64,000 nt of DNA from positions 62,001-126,000 of the forward strand of contig NZ_JACHLY010000001.1 of NCBI RefSeq assembly GCF_014204715.1. Reading direction: 5' to 3'. A program made the position numbers and the translations under genes. The notes beneath the pieces were generated by a model, which was not told the origin of the DNA, did no database searches, and worked only from the letters and a program-made list of their open reading frames with translations. Within the stretch, counting starts at the first letter, position 1. Each line of letters starts with the position of its first letter. Shown here piece by piece: positions 50,874-59,597 of the stretch. The DNA is from Streptomonospora salina (GTDB lineage Bacteria > Actinomycetota > Actinomycetes > Streptosporangiales > Streptosporangiaceae).

Positions 50874-52562
50874 ATGACTGACGACACGGGTGCAGACACC
50901 ACGATCTCCGGCGGCCACCTGGTCGCCAAGGCCCTCAAGGCCGAGGGGGTCGATGTGATCTTCACGCTCTGCGGCGGCCACATCATCGACATCTACGACG
51001 GTTGCGCCGACGAGGGCATCGACGTCATCGACGTCCGCCACGAGCAGGTGGCGGCCCACGCGGCCGACGGCTACGCGCGGGTGACCGGAAAGCCCGGATG
51101 CGCGGTCGTCACCGCCGGCCCCGGCACGACCGACTCCGTCACCGGCATCGCCAACGCCTACCGCGCCGAGAGCCCCGTGCTGGTCATCGGCGGGCAGGGC
51201 GCCCTCAGCCAGCACAAGATGGGTTCGCTGCAGGACCTTCCGCACGTCGACATGATCGGGCCCGTCTCCAAGTTCGCCGCGACCGTCCCGCACACCGAGC
51301 GGGTGGCCGACCTGGTCTCGATGGCGTTCCGGGAGTCGATGAACGGCGCCCCCGGCCCCTCTTTCCTGGAGATCCCGCGCGACGTCCTCGACGCCTCCGT
51401 ACCCGCGGAATCGGCCCGAGTGCCCGAGGCCGGCCGCTACCGCGCCTCCACCCGCCAAGCCGGCGACCCCGACGCGATCGAGCGCCTGGCCGAGCTGCTG
51501 GTGCGCTCCGAACGCCCCAGCATCCTGCTGGGCAACCAGGTCCAGACCACCCACGCCACCGAGTCGGCCGTCGACCTGGTGCGCACCCTCAACGTCGCCG
51601 CCTACATGAACGGCGGCGGCCGCGGCACCCTGCCGCCGGGCGACCCGCACCACTTCCAGCTCTCGCGGCGCCACGCCTTCTCCAGCTCCGACCTGATCGT
51701 CATCGTCGGCACCCCCTTCGACTTCCGGATGGGCTACGGCAAACGGCTGTCGGCCGACGCCACGGTCGTGCAGATCGACCTCTCCTACGCCACGGTCGGC
51801 AAGAACCGCGACATCGACCTGGGCATCGTCGGCGACGCCGACGTCGTCCTGTCCTCGGTGCTGGAGGCGACCTCCGCCTACGGCGACAACGGGGCGCAGG
51901 GACGCAAGACCTGGCTGGAGGAGCTGCGCCAGGTCGAGAACACGGCGCTGGACAAGCGGGCGCCGCTGCTGGGCTCCGAGGCCACGCCCATCCACCCCTA
52001 CCGCCTGGTCAGTGAGATCAACGAGTTCCTGACCGAGGACTCCATCTACATCGGCGACGGCGGCGACGTCGTCACCTTCTCCGGCCAGGTGGTCCAGCCC
52101 AAGGCCCCGGGGCACTGGCTGGACCCGGGCCCGCTGGGCACGCTGGGCGTGGGCGTGCCCTTCGTGATGGCCACCAAGTACGCCCGCCCGGACAAGGAGG
52201 TCGTCGCGCTGTTCGGCGACGGCGCCTTCAGCCTCACCGGGTGGGACTTCGAGACGCTGGTGCGCTTCGACATGCCCTTCATCGGGATCATCGGCAACAA
52301 CTCCTCGATGAACCAGATCCGCTACGGCCAGGCCGCCAAGTACGGCGCCGACCGCGGCGAGATCGGCAACACGCTGGGCGACGTGCGCTACTCGGAGTTC
52401 GCCGCGATGCTCGGCGGCTACGGCGAGGAGGTCCACACACCCGACCAGATCGGGCCGGCGCTGCGGCGCGCCCGCGAATCCGGCACGCCCTCGCTGATCA
52501 ACGTCTGGATCGACCCGGAGGTCTACGCGCCGGGGACGATGAACCAGACCATGTACAAGTAG
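50874..52562 (+). CDS. ThDP-dependent decarboxylase, candidate non-canonical oxalyl-CoA decarboxylase
   Basis: 562 residues, three-domain ThDP enzyme. N-terminal PYR domain has the catalytic Glu E57 in DVRHEQVAAHAADGYARV; the C-terminal domain has the ThDP/Mg motif FGDGAFSLTGWDFETLVRFDMPFIGIIGNN. The sequence looks closer to acetolactate synthase-like/HACL-type proteins than to Oxc of Oxalobacter: the region of the Oxc Tyr-Glu pair (QQGDYEEMDQ) reads MGSLQDLPHVDM, and the mid-domain RLNWxxxxG reads FDFRMGYG. The position right before frc and the operator in front make oxalyl-CoA to formyl-CoA + CO2 the likely job. Acetolactate or glyoxylate carboligation remain options. RBS AAGGAGG; stop 15 bp before frc. 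Confidence 0.8.
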   Translation: MTDDTGADTTISGGHLVAKALKAEGVDVIFTLCGGHIIDIYDGCADEGIDVIDVRHEQVAAHAADGYARVTGKPGCAVVTAGPGTTDSVTGIANAYRAESPVLVIGGQGALSQHKMGSLQDLPHVDMIGPVSKFAATVPHTERVADLVSMAFRESMNGAPGPSFLEIPRDVLDASVPAESARVPEAGRYRASTRQAGDPDAIERLAELLVRSERPSILLGNQVQTTHATESAVDLVRTLNVAAYMNGGGRGTLPPGDPHHFQLSRRHAFSSSDLIVIVGTPFDFRMGYGKRLSADATVVQIDLSYATVGKNRDIDLGIVGDADVVLSSVLEATSAYGDNGAQGRKTWLEELRQVENTALDKRAPLLGSEATPIHPYRLVSEINEFLTEDSIYIGDGGDVVTFSGQVVQPKAPGHWLDPGPLGTLGVGVPFVMATKYARPDKEVVALFGDGAFSLTGWDFETLVRFDMPFIGIIGNNSSMNQIRYGQAAKYGADRGEIGNTLGDVRYSEFAAMLGGYGEEVHTPDQIGPALRRARESGTPSLINVWIDPEVYAPGTMNQTMYK

Positions 52563-52577
52563 GCGGTGAGGATCCAC

Positions 52578-53807
52578 ATGAGCAAGGCACTGGACGGGGT
52601 CCGCGTCCTGGACATGACCCACGTGCAGTCGGGGCCCTCGGCCACCCAGATCCTGGGCTGGCTCGGCGCCGACGTGGTCAAGCTGGAAGCGCCTTCGGGC
52701 GACGTCACGCGGCGCCAGCTGCGCGACCTGCCCGACGCCGACAGCCTCTACTTCACGATGCTCAACGGCAACAAGCGCAGCATCACGCTCAACACCAAGA
52801 GCGACGAGGGCCGGCGCATCTTCCTCGACCTGGTCAAGCGCAGCGACGTGCTGGTGGAGAACTTCGCACCCGGCGCGCTGGACCGGATGGGCTTCACCTG
52901 GGAGACGCTGCACGGGGCCAACCCGCGCCTGATCTACGCCTCGATCAAGGGGTTCGGCCCGGGCGCCTACGCCGGCTTCAAAGCCTACGAGGTCATCGCC
53001 CAGGCCATGGGCGGCTCGATGAGCACGACGGGCTTCGAGGACGGTCCCCCCACGGCGGCGGGCGCCCAGATCGGCGACTCCGGCACCGGAATGCATACAG
53101 TCGCCGGTATCCTCGCCGCGCTGTACCAGCGCACCAGCACCGGCACGGGGCAGCGGGTCGAGGTCGCCATGCAGGACGCGGTGCTCAACCTGTGCCGGGT
53201 CAAGCTGCGCGACCAGCAGCGCCTGACGCACGGCCCGCTCGACGAGTACCCCAACGCCGACTTCGGCGACGAAGTCCCGCGCTCGGGCAACGCCTCGGGC
53301 GGCGGGCAGCCCGGATGGGCGGTGCGCACCGCGCCCGGCGGGCCCAACGACTACGTCTACGTCATCATCCAGCCCACCGGCTGGGAGCACATCACCCGCA
53401 TCATCGGCCGGCCCGAGCTCGCCACCGACCCCGAGTGGTCCACCCCGCAGGCGCGCCTGGACAAGCTCGACACGTGCTTCGGCCTCATCGAGGAGTGGTC
53501 GTCGTCGCTGCCCAAGTGGGAGGTGCTCGCCGCGCTCAACGAGCACGACATCCCCTGCGGGCCGATCCTGTCGACCCGGGAGATCATCGACGACCCCACG
53601 CTCAACGCCAACGGGATCGTCGCCACGGTCGACCACCCCCGCCGCGGCGCCTACAAGACCGTGGGCCTGCCCATCCGGATGTCGGACTCGCCCGCCGACG
53701 TCGGCCGCTCCCCCCTGCTCGGCGAGCACAACACCCAGGTCTACACCGACGAGCTGGGGCTGACCGCCGAGGACCTCGACGCCCTCAAGACGAACGGAGT
53801 GATCTGA
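52578..53807 (+). CDS. frc: Formyl-CoA:oxalate CoA-transferase
   Basis: 409 residues of the CaiB/BaiF class III CoA-transferases, very similar along its length to Oxalobacter FRC. Matches include LDGVRVLDMTHVQSGP, LYFTMLNGNKRSITLN, VENFAPGALDRMGFTWE, VAMQDAVLNLCRVKLRDQQRL and the flexible-loop motif GGGQPGW; the catalytic Asp is D167 in IGDSGTGMH (D169 in FRC). It moves CoA from formyl-CoA (or another donor) to oxalate, giving oxalyl-CoA. ATG at 52578 follows GAGGATCC; the alternative GTG at 52566 is less likely. It is the strongest evidence that the locus handles oxalate. Confidence 0.95.
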   Translation: MSKALDGVRVLDMTHVQSGPSATQILGWLGADVVKLEAPSGDVTRRQLRDLPDADSLYFTMLNGNKRSITLNTKSDEGRRIFLDLVKRSDVLVENFAPGALDRMGFTWETLHGANPRLIYASIKGFGPGAYAGFKAYEVIAQAMGGSMSTTGFEDGPPTAAGAQIGDSGTGMHTVAGILAALYQRTSTGTGQRVEVAMQDAVLNLCRVKLRDQQRLTHGPLDEYPNADFGDEVPRSGNASGGGQPGWAVRTAPGGPNDYVYVIIQPTGWEHITRIIGRPELATDPEWSTPQARLDKLDTCFGLIEEWSSSLPKWEVLAALNEHDIPCGPILSTREIIDDPTLNANGIVATVDHPRRGAYKTVGLPIRMSDSPADVGRSPLLGEHNTQVYTDELGLTAEDLDALKTNGVI

Positions 53808-53811
53808 GAAG

Positions 53812-55953
53812 ATGACAACGGTATCCGGCTACGATCGCGAAGCCGTCCGCGCCGTGCTCGACCGGGCCCGCTCCGAGAGCCGCAGCGCGCTGACCGCCCC
53901 CGAGGGCAAGGAGCTCGCCGAGGCCTACGGCATCCCCGTCCCCCGCGAGGCGCTGGCCACCAGCGCCGACGCGGCGGTGTCGCTGGCCGTGGAACTGGGC
54001 CTGCCCGTGGTCGCCAAGATCGTCTCGCCCGACATCCTGCACAAGACCGACGCCGGCGGCGTCGAGGTGGGACTCTCCTCGGCCGAGGAGGTCGAGGCCG
54101 CCTACCGGCGCATCGTCGACAACGCACGGTCCTACGACCCCCGGGCGACGATCGAGGGCGTGCAGGTGCAGCAGATGGTGGGCGGGGGCACCGAGGTCCT
54201 CATCGGGGCCACCACCGACCCCACCTTCGGCAAGGTCGCGGTGTTCGGCCTCGGCGGGGTGCTGGTCGAAGTACTCAAGGACGTCTCGTTCCGCCTGGCC
54301 CCCGTATCGGCCGCCGACGCCCGCGCCCAGATCGGCGACATCAAGGCCGCCGAGGTGCTCGACGGCGTGCGCGGCGGCGAAGCGGTCGACACCGACCGCC
54401 TCGCCGACGTCATCACCCGGCTGTCGGACCTGGTCACCGACTTTCCCGAGATCTCCGAAGCCGACCTCAACCCGGTCTTCGCCTCGGGCACGGCCAGCGT
54501 GGCCGCCGACCTGCGCTTCGTGCTCGACTTCGACCCGGTCCAGCCGCCCGCGCAGTTCAGCACCGAGGAGATCCTCGCCTCGATGAACCGCATCTTCAAG
54601 CCGCGCTCCATCGCGGTCGTCGGCGCCTCCAACGAGCAGGGCAAGATCGGCAACTCGGTCATCCGCAACATCGTCGACGGCGGATACGCCGGGCAGGTCT
54701 ATCCGATCAATCCCAAGGCCGACGAGGTCTACGGCCGCACCTCCTACGCCACCGTCGCCGACGCGCCCGCGGGCATCGACGTCGCGGTGTTCACGATCCC
54801 GGCCAAGCTCGTGCCCGCCGCGCTGGAAGAGGCCGGGCGCACGGGGGTGGCCGGCGCGATCCTCATCCCGTCGGGCTTCGCCGAGACCGGCGAGCACGAG
54901 CTGCAGGACGAGGTGCTGGAGGTGGCGCGCCGCCACGGCGTGCGGCTGCTGGGACCCAACATCTACGGCTACTACTACACCCCCGAGCACCTCTCGGCGA
55001 CCTTCTGCACCCCCTACGACGTCGCCGGCGGCACCGCGCTGTCCTCCCAGTCGGGCGGCATCGGCATGGCCATCCTCGGATACAGCCGCAGCACGAGCAC
55101 GGGCGTCTCGGCGATCGTGGGCGTGGGCAACAAAGCCGACATCGACGAGGACGACCTGCTGACGTTCTTCGGCCAGGACGACAACACCAACGCCGTCGCG
55201 ATGCACCTGGAGGACCTCAAGGACGGCCGCGCCTTCGTGCAGGCCGCCCGCGAGGTGGTGCCCCGGAAGCCGGTGGTGGTGCTCAAGGCCGGCCGCACGT
55301 CGGCGGGCGCGCGGGCCGCGGGCTCGCACACCGGCGCGCTGGCCGGCGACGACAAAGTCTACGACGACATCCTGCGCCAGGCCGGCGTCGTGCGGGCGCC
55401 CGGGCTCAACGAGCTGCTGGAGTACGGGCGCGCGCTGCCGGTGCTGCCCACGCCCGCCGGGGAGAACGCCGTCATCATCACCGGCGCCGGCGGGTCGGGG
55501 GTACTGCTGTCGGACGCGGTGGTCGACAACGGCCTGTCGCTGATGGAGATCCCGCCCGACCTCGACGCGTCGTTCCGCGCCTTCATCCCGCCTTTCGGGG
55601 CGGCGGGCAACCCCGTCGACATCACCGGCGGGGAGCCGCCCTCGACGTATGCGAACACCATCCGGCTGGGCTTGGAGGACCCGCGGGTGCACGCGCTGAT
55701 CCTGGGCTACTGGCACACCATCGTCACCCCGCCGATGGTCTTCGCCGAGCTGGTGGCCGACGTGGTCGGCCAAGCCCGCGCCGCCGGCATCGACAAGCCG
55801 GTCGTGGCGTCCCTGTCGGGCGACACGGAGGTCGAGGCCGCCAGCGCCCACCTGTTCCAGAACGGTGTGGTGGCCTACCCCTACACCACCGAGAAACCGG
55901 TCCAAGTGCTCGGCGCCAAGTATCGCTGGGCGCGCTCGGCCGGGCTACTCTGA
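53812..55953 (+). CDS. NDP-forming acyl-CoA synthetase (acetate-CoA ligase type), beta-alpha fusion
   Basis: 713 residues. N-terminal ATP-grasp domain (about 15-245): PVVAKIVSPDILHKTDAGGVEVGL, FGKVAVFGLGGVLVEVLKDV, EADLNPVFA. Then a CoA-binding domain (about 265-385, PRSIAVVGASNEQGKIGNSVIRNI) and a succinyl-CoA ligase-like domain (SSQSGGIGMAILGYS; the phosphohistidine in GSHTGALAGDDKVYDD). Archaeal acetyl-CoA synthetases (ADP-forming) often have the opposite order, alpha-beta. Makes a CoA thioester from an acid with ATP. Adjacent to frc (4 bp after its stop), it may prime the cycle with formyl-CoA, acetyl-CoA or oxalyl-CoA; the acid is unknown. Confidence 0.88.
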   Translation: MTTVSGYDREAVRAVLDRARSESRSALTAPEGKELAEAYGIPVPREALATSADAAVSLAVELGLPVVAKIVSPDILHKTDAGGVEVGLSSAEEVEAAYRRIVDNARSYDPRATIEGVQVQQMVGGGTEVLIGATTDPTFGKVAVFGLGGVLVEVLKDVSFRLAPVSAADARAQIGDIKAAEVLDGVRGGEAVDTDRLADVITRLSDLVTDFPEISEADLNPVFASGTASVAADLRFVLDFDPVQPPAQFSTEEILASMNRIFKPRSIAVVGASNEQGKIGNSVIRNIVDGGYAGQVYPINPKADEVYGRTSYATVADAPAGIDVAVFTIPAKLVPAALEEAGRTGVAGAILIPSGFAETGEHELQDEVLEVARRHGVRLLGPNIYGYYYTPEHLSATFCTPYDVAGGTALSSQSGGIGMAILGYSRSTSTGVSAIVGVGNKADIDEDDLLTFFGQDDNTNAVAMHLEDLKDGRAFVQAAREVVPRKPVVVLKAGRTSAGARAAGSHTGALAGDDKVYDDILRQAGVVRAPGLNELLEYGRALPVLPTPAGENAVIITGAGGSGVLLSDAVVDNGLSLMEIPPDLDASFRAFIPPFGAAGNPVDITGGEPPSTYANTIRLGLEDPRVHALILGYWHTIVTPPMVFAELVADVVGQARAAGIDKPVVASLSGDTEVEAASAHLFQNGVVAYPYTTEKPVQVLGAKYRWARSAGLL

Positions 55954-56173
55954 CCCGTGATCATCGTCGGGTAGCACCTGCCACACCCGGTGGCCGCCGA
56001 GCCGCCACGAAGCGGCCGCCGGGTACCCCGCCGCTGCGGCTTCCGCCAGAGCCGCGTCGGCGCAGATCCGCGACCATCCCGCCGGCCACGAGAAGGAGGT
56101 TGCGCGCGCAGGGGGGCGAATGAGGGGGCGAGACCAGCCCGCATCCGCGATCCAGCGAGGGAGAGCTCCACGC

Positions 56174-57781
56174 ATGGACTCCTCAGACATCAACTCCGAC
56201 CGGCCGCTGGGCCGTGATGACTCCCCCGGCACCGATGCGCCCGATGCGCAGGTGCCCGCACAGCGAGGCCCCTCGCCGGCAGAAGCCGGCGCCTCCGGCA
56301 CCGGCGCCGCTGACACCGGCGCGTCCGAGGCCCCCGGAGAAGAACGCTATTGGAAAGCGGGGCGGCTGGAGCGGATGCCGATCCGCGCCCTGCCCGACGC
56401 GCCGCCCTCCGTCCACCTGCTGGGGCCGACGGTCTTCCTCGTCGCCCTGGGCGTGGGAATGGGCGAGTCCTACATGTGGCCGCGGCTGGTCCTGCTGTTC
56501 GGCCCCGAGATCCGGTGGCTGTTCCTCGTCGGCGTCAGCCTGCAGGCCGTGGTCATGCTAGAGATGTCGCGCTATGCGATGGCCACCGGCGAGAGCATCT
56601 TCTTCGGTGCCGCGCGCGTGTTCAAACCGCTGATGTGGTTCTTCTTCGTCACCGCGATGCTCGTCTACATATGGCCGGGCCACCTGTCAGCGGGCGCATC
56701 GGCCTTCGAACGGGTGAGCGGGATCCCCTGGCAGGCCACTGCGGTCACCGGCATGCTGCTGGTGGGCGTCATCTTCACGATGGCCAAGGTCGTCTACAAC
56801 CTGCTGGAGAACGTCCTCTCCATCTGCATCGGCCTGCTGGTCGTGGGCACGTCGGTGGTGGCGGGCCTGGTCGGCAACCTGGCGGACCTCTCCAGCACCA
56901 TCACCGGCATGTTCGCCTTCGGCTACATGCCCGACGAGGCGCTGAGCGCGGCGTGGTTCCCCGTCATCGTCGGCTCCATCGCCTTCGCCGGCCCGTCGGG
57001 CATGCAGCAGATGTGGTACACCCTGCACCTGCGCGACAAGGGCGCCGGCATGGGCTCCCACATTCCCCGCATCCGCGGCCTGGCCCACGCGGGCGAGCAG
57101 GAGACCATGCCCACCCGCGGCTTCATGTTCGACACCTCCGAGCCGGAGGAGATGGCCAAGTGGAAGGGCTGGCGCCGGTGGGTCACCTTCGACGCGTTCG
57201 TGCTCTTCTGGGGCATCACGATGCTGGTGACCGTCTCCTTCACCGTGCTCGCCCAGGCCTCGGCACGGTTCGACCCCGGGGTCGTGACGGTCATCCGCGA
57301 CGGCGAACGCGACGCCGCGCTGGACGCGATGGCCGCCTCCTTCACCGCCGCCGGAAGCCCCGTCTTCGGCACCGTCTTCTTCCTGTTCATCTCCCTGATC
57401 GGCCTCAACGCCACGTTCGGCCTGTTCGACTCCTTCTCCCGCGGCCAGGCCGACATGACCTACTTCTTCGTCCCCGGCGCCCGACGTTTCAGCATGTCCA
57501 AGCTGTACGCGTTCTTCCTGTGGGGCGTCATCCTGTTCGGCATCGGCGTCCTGCTGTGGGGGCCGGCCGACGGCCCGGCGGGCATCCTGGACACGCTGGC
57601 GTTCCTGTCCACCTTCGCCATGGGCGCCTACTGCGTGACGCTGCTGCTGGTCAACAACCTGATGCTGCCCAAACCCATCCGGCCCGGCATCGTCACCAAC
57701 CTGATCATCGCCTTCGCCGCGGTGTTCTACCTCGGCATGCTGTTCTACTCGCTGTTCGCCTACGGGGTGGTGGTGAGCTGA
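56174..57781 (+). CDS. Nramp-fold transporter lacking the canonical metal motif
   Basis: 535 residues from the ATG at 56174 (GAGGGAGAG upstream). Residues 1-80 are cytoplasmic and acidic/Pro-rich; about 11 helices follow. The first helix reads VALGVGMGESYMWPRLVLLFGPEIRWL; Nramp metal transporters have DPGN here, so metal ligands are missing. Helix 6 region: VIVGSIAFAGPSGMQQMWYTLHLRDKGAG, where Nramp has an Ala-x-x-Met-Pro-His. These proteins are seen in bacteria as Nramp-family-like with unknown substrate. It overlaps the next gene by one base, which implies a joint complex. Its place next to frc and the acyl-CoA synthetase suggests an organic acid rather than a metal. Confidence 0.7.
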   Translation: MDSSDINSDRPLGRDDSPGTDAPDAQVPAQRGPSPAEAGASGTGAADTGASEAPGEERYWKAGRLERMPIRALPDAPPSVHLLGPTVFLVALGVGMGESYMWPRLVLLFGPEIRWLFLVGVSLQAVVMLEMSRYAMATGESIFFGAARVFKPLMWFFFVTAMLVYIWPGHLSAGASAFERVSGIPWQATAVTGMLLVGVIFTMAKVVYNLLENVLSICIGLLVVGTSVVAGLVGNLADLSSTITGMFAFGYMPDEALSAAWFPVIVGSIAFAGPSGMQQMWYTLHLRDKGAGMGSHIPRIRGLAHAGEQETMPTRGFMFDTSEPEEMAKWKGWRRWVTFDAFVLFWGITMLVTVSFTVLAQASARFDPGVVTVIRDGERDAALDAMAASFTAAGSPVFGTVFFLFISLIGLNATFGLFDSFSRGQADMTYFFVPGARRFSMSKLYAFFLWGVILFGIGVLLWGPADGPAGILDTLAFLSTFAMGAYCVTLLLVNNLMLPKPIRPGIVTNLIIAFAAVFYLGMLFYSLFAYGVVVS

Positions 57782-58362
57782 TGAGCACCCGCACCACCGC
57801 AGCAGGGCCGATGCCCGCAGCGCTCCAGTACGCCGAGGTGTCCGTTCCGGGGGTGGGCGTCGGGCTGGTCGCCGGCGTCTTCGCCGCCGGAGTGGCGGCC
57901 ATGGCCGGACTGCCCGCCGTGCAGATCGCGACGATCGCCGCCGGTCTGGGCCTGCCCCTGGCCCTGTTGGGAGCGGGCTACTGCATCCTGCTCGCCTTGG
58001 GCACGTTCGGGGTCGGCGCGCTCGGCCCGGTCGCCTTCTACTGGCTGGCCGGCTTCCCCCTGGCCCGGCTGACCGACCAGTACCTGGTCGCCGCCGTGCT
58101 CGGCCGCGACGAGGTACTGCGCGAGCCGCTGCTGTCGTTCCTGGCCTTCCAGGCGATGCTGAGCATGGGCTTCGCCATCGGGTTCCTGTGGCTGCACGAG
58201 CGGATCGCCCCCCACATGCTGATCCGCATCAAGGACCACAACCCCGTGGCCGCCGGCCTCGTCGGACGCTACGTCTCCCAGGCGACCGCCCTGGAGGAGC
58301 GGCGCGCGACCGCCACGCGGGAGCGTGCGGCCAAGCGGGGCCGCGGACGCGGCTCCCCCTGA
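57781..58362 (+). CDS. Small membrane protein coupled to the Nramp-fold transporter
   Basis: 193 residues, not recognised. Three or four hydrophobic segments (about 28-50, 55-75, 81-92, 125-140), then a cytoplasmic Arg/Lys-rich tail (MLIRIKDHNPVAAGLVGRYVSQATALEERRATATRERAAKRGRG). The motif LARLTDQYLVAAVLGRDEVLREPLLSFLAF follows the second segment group. Start ATG overlaps the stop of the transporter (TGATG), showing tight coupling. Probably an auxiliary subunit or assembly factor of the transporter. No homologue is known to me. Confidence 0.72.
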   Translation: MSTRTTAAGPMPAALQYAEVSVPGVGVGLVAGVFAAGVAAMAGLPAVQIATIAAGLGLPLALLGAGYCILLALGTFGVGALGPVAFYWLAGFPLARLTDQYLVAAVLGRDEVLREPLLSFLAFQAMLSMGFAIGFLWLHERIAPHMLIRIKDHNPVAAGLVGRYVSQATALEERRATATRERAAKRGRGRGSP

Positions 58363-58373
58363 GATGTAGTAAA

Positions 58374-58406
58374 CCGGTCCCGGGCGCGTGCGGCGCCCGG
58401 GACCGG
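58374..58406. terminator. Long hairpin ending the transporter operon
   Basis: A perfect 14-bp stem CCGGTCCCGGGCGC / GCGCCCGGGACCGG with a 5-base loop begins 11 bp after the stop at 58362. It is well placed to end the preceding operon; terC starts 36 bp later. A related sequence occurs after terC (59467-59484). Confidence 0.7.
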
Positions 58407-58441
58407 CTGCCCCGCGCCATCGCAACCGCTGGAGAACTCGC

Positions 58442-59464
58442 TTGGATATCGCACCTTGGGTCTGGGCAGCGACCATCGCCGTCCTGCTCGGCGTGATCGC
58501 GCTCGACTTCGCCATCATCACCCGCCGCCCCCATGAGCCGTCGATGCGCGAAGCCGCCGTCTGGGTCTCGGTCTACGTTTCGCTCGCGGTCCTGTTCGGG
58601 ATCGGCCTGTCGGCGTTCACCGACGGCCAGGCCGTGGACTTCTTCACCGGATGGATCGTCGAATACTCGATGAGCATGGACAACCTGTTCGTGTTCATCC
58701 TCATCCTCGGCTCTTTCGCCGTCCCCCGGGAGCACCGCCAACGCGTCCTGCTGGTGGGCATCGCCCTCGCGCTGCTGTTCCGCGGGCTGTTCATCGCCGC
58801 CGGCGCCGCGGCCGTCAACACCTTCGCCGGCGTCTTCTACCTCTTCGGCGCCTTCCTGCTCTACACCGCCTGGAAGCTGGTCTCCGGCGGCGGCGAGGAC
58901 GACGAGTACGAGGAGAACGCGGCCCTGAAAGCGGTCCGGCGGATCCTGCCCACGTCCGACACCTACGACGGCCACAAGCTGCTCACGCGCGTGAACGGCA
59001 CGCGCATGGTGACCCCCATGCTGATGGTGATGATCGCCGTCGGCATGACCGACATCCTCTTCGCGCTGGACTCCATCCCCGCCATCTTCGGCATCACCCA
59101 GGAGCCCTACCTCGTCTTCACCGCCAACGCCTTCGCGCTGATGGGCCTGCGCCAGCTCTACTTCCTCATCGGCGGCTTGCTGAACAAGCTGGTCTACCTC
59201 AGCTACGGCCTGGCGGCGATCCTCGGCTTCATCGGAGTCAAGCTGGTCCTGCACGCCCTGCACGAGACCACCGACCTGCACGTTCCCGAGATCCCCACCA
59301 TGGTTTCGCTGGTGGTGATCGTCGTGACACTGGGCGCCACCACGGTGCTGAGCCTGCTCAAGTCCCGCCGCGACGCCCGGGCCGACCAGGGCGCCGACGG
59401 ACCGGAGGCGGCGGACAGGTCCGGCGGCGGTGACGACGACCTCGACGAGCGGGTCTCCCTCTGA
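58442..59464 (+). CDS. TerC-family membrane protein
   Basis: 340 residues with 8-9 helices. TerC signatures are EYSMSMDNLFVFILI and DILFALDSIPAIFGITQEPYLVFTANAFALMGLRQLYF; acidic residues in these helices are proposed to bind Mn or other cations. Homologues export or help load manganese and protect against metal and tellurite stress. Start TTG at 58442 (MDIAPWVW) has CTGGAGAA upstream; the longer in-frame ATG would lie inside the preceding hairpin. The C-terminal tail is Asp/Arg-rich. Tail convergent with ddl. Confidence 0.9.
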   Translation: MDIAPWVWAATIAVLLGVIALDFAIITRRPHEPSMREAAVWVSVYVSLAVLFGIGLSAFTDGQAVDFFTGWIVEYSMSMDNLFVFILILGSFAVPREHRQRVLLVGIALALLFRGLFIAAGAAAVNTFAGVFYLFGAFLLYTAWKLVSGGGEDDEYEENAALKAVRRILPTSDTYDGHKLLTRVNGTRMVTPMLMVMIAVGMTDILFALDSIPAIFGITQEPYLVFTANAFALMGLRQLYFLIGGLLNKLVYLSYGLAAILGFIGVKLVLHALHETTDLHVPEIPTMVSLVVIVVTLGATTVLSLLKSRRDARADQGADGPEAADRSGGGDDDLDERVSL

Positions 59465-59466
59465 CC

Positions 59467-59484
59467 GGTCCCGGGCGCGGGACC
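59467..59484. terminator. Hairpin after terC (first of two)
   Basis: GGTCCC / GGGACC with a 6-base loop, 3 bp after the stop; shares CCGGTCCCGGGCGCG with the hairpin before terC. Confidence 0.4.
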
Positions 59485-59526
59485 GCCGCCGCGGCGGGTG
59501 CGGCATCGCCGTATCCGCCGCGGTGC

Positions 59527-59554
59527 CCCGCCGCGCCCGCAGGGGCGCGGCGGG
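59527..59554. terminator. Second hairpin between terC and ddl
   Basis: 12-bp stem CCCGCCGCGCCC / GGGCGCGGCGGG with loop GCAG, between the convergent genes. Likely terminator for both. Three tandem copies of GTGCCGGGGTC (last with one change) follow at 59558-59590. Confidence 0.6.
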
Positions 59555-59597
59555 TCCGTGCCGGGGTCGTGCCGGGGTCGTGCCGGGTCTGCAAGAG

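Noticed and set aside
53088-53103. ATGCATACAGT half-site inside frc
   Set aside because: It encodes conserved residues MHTV of the CoA-transferase and has no second arm.
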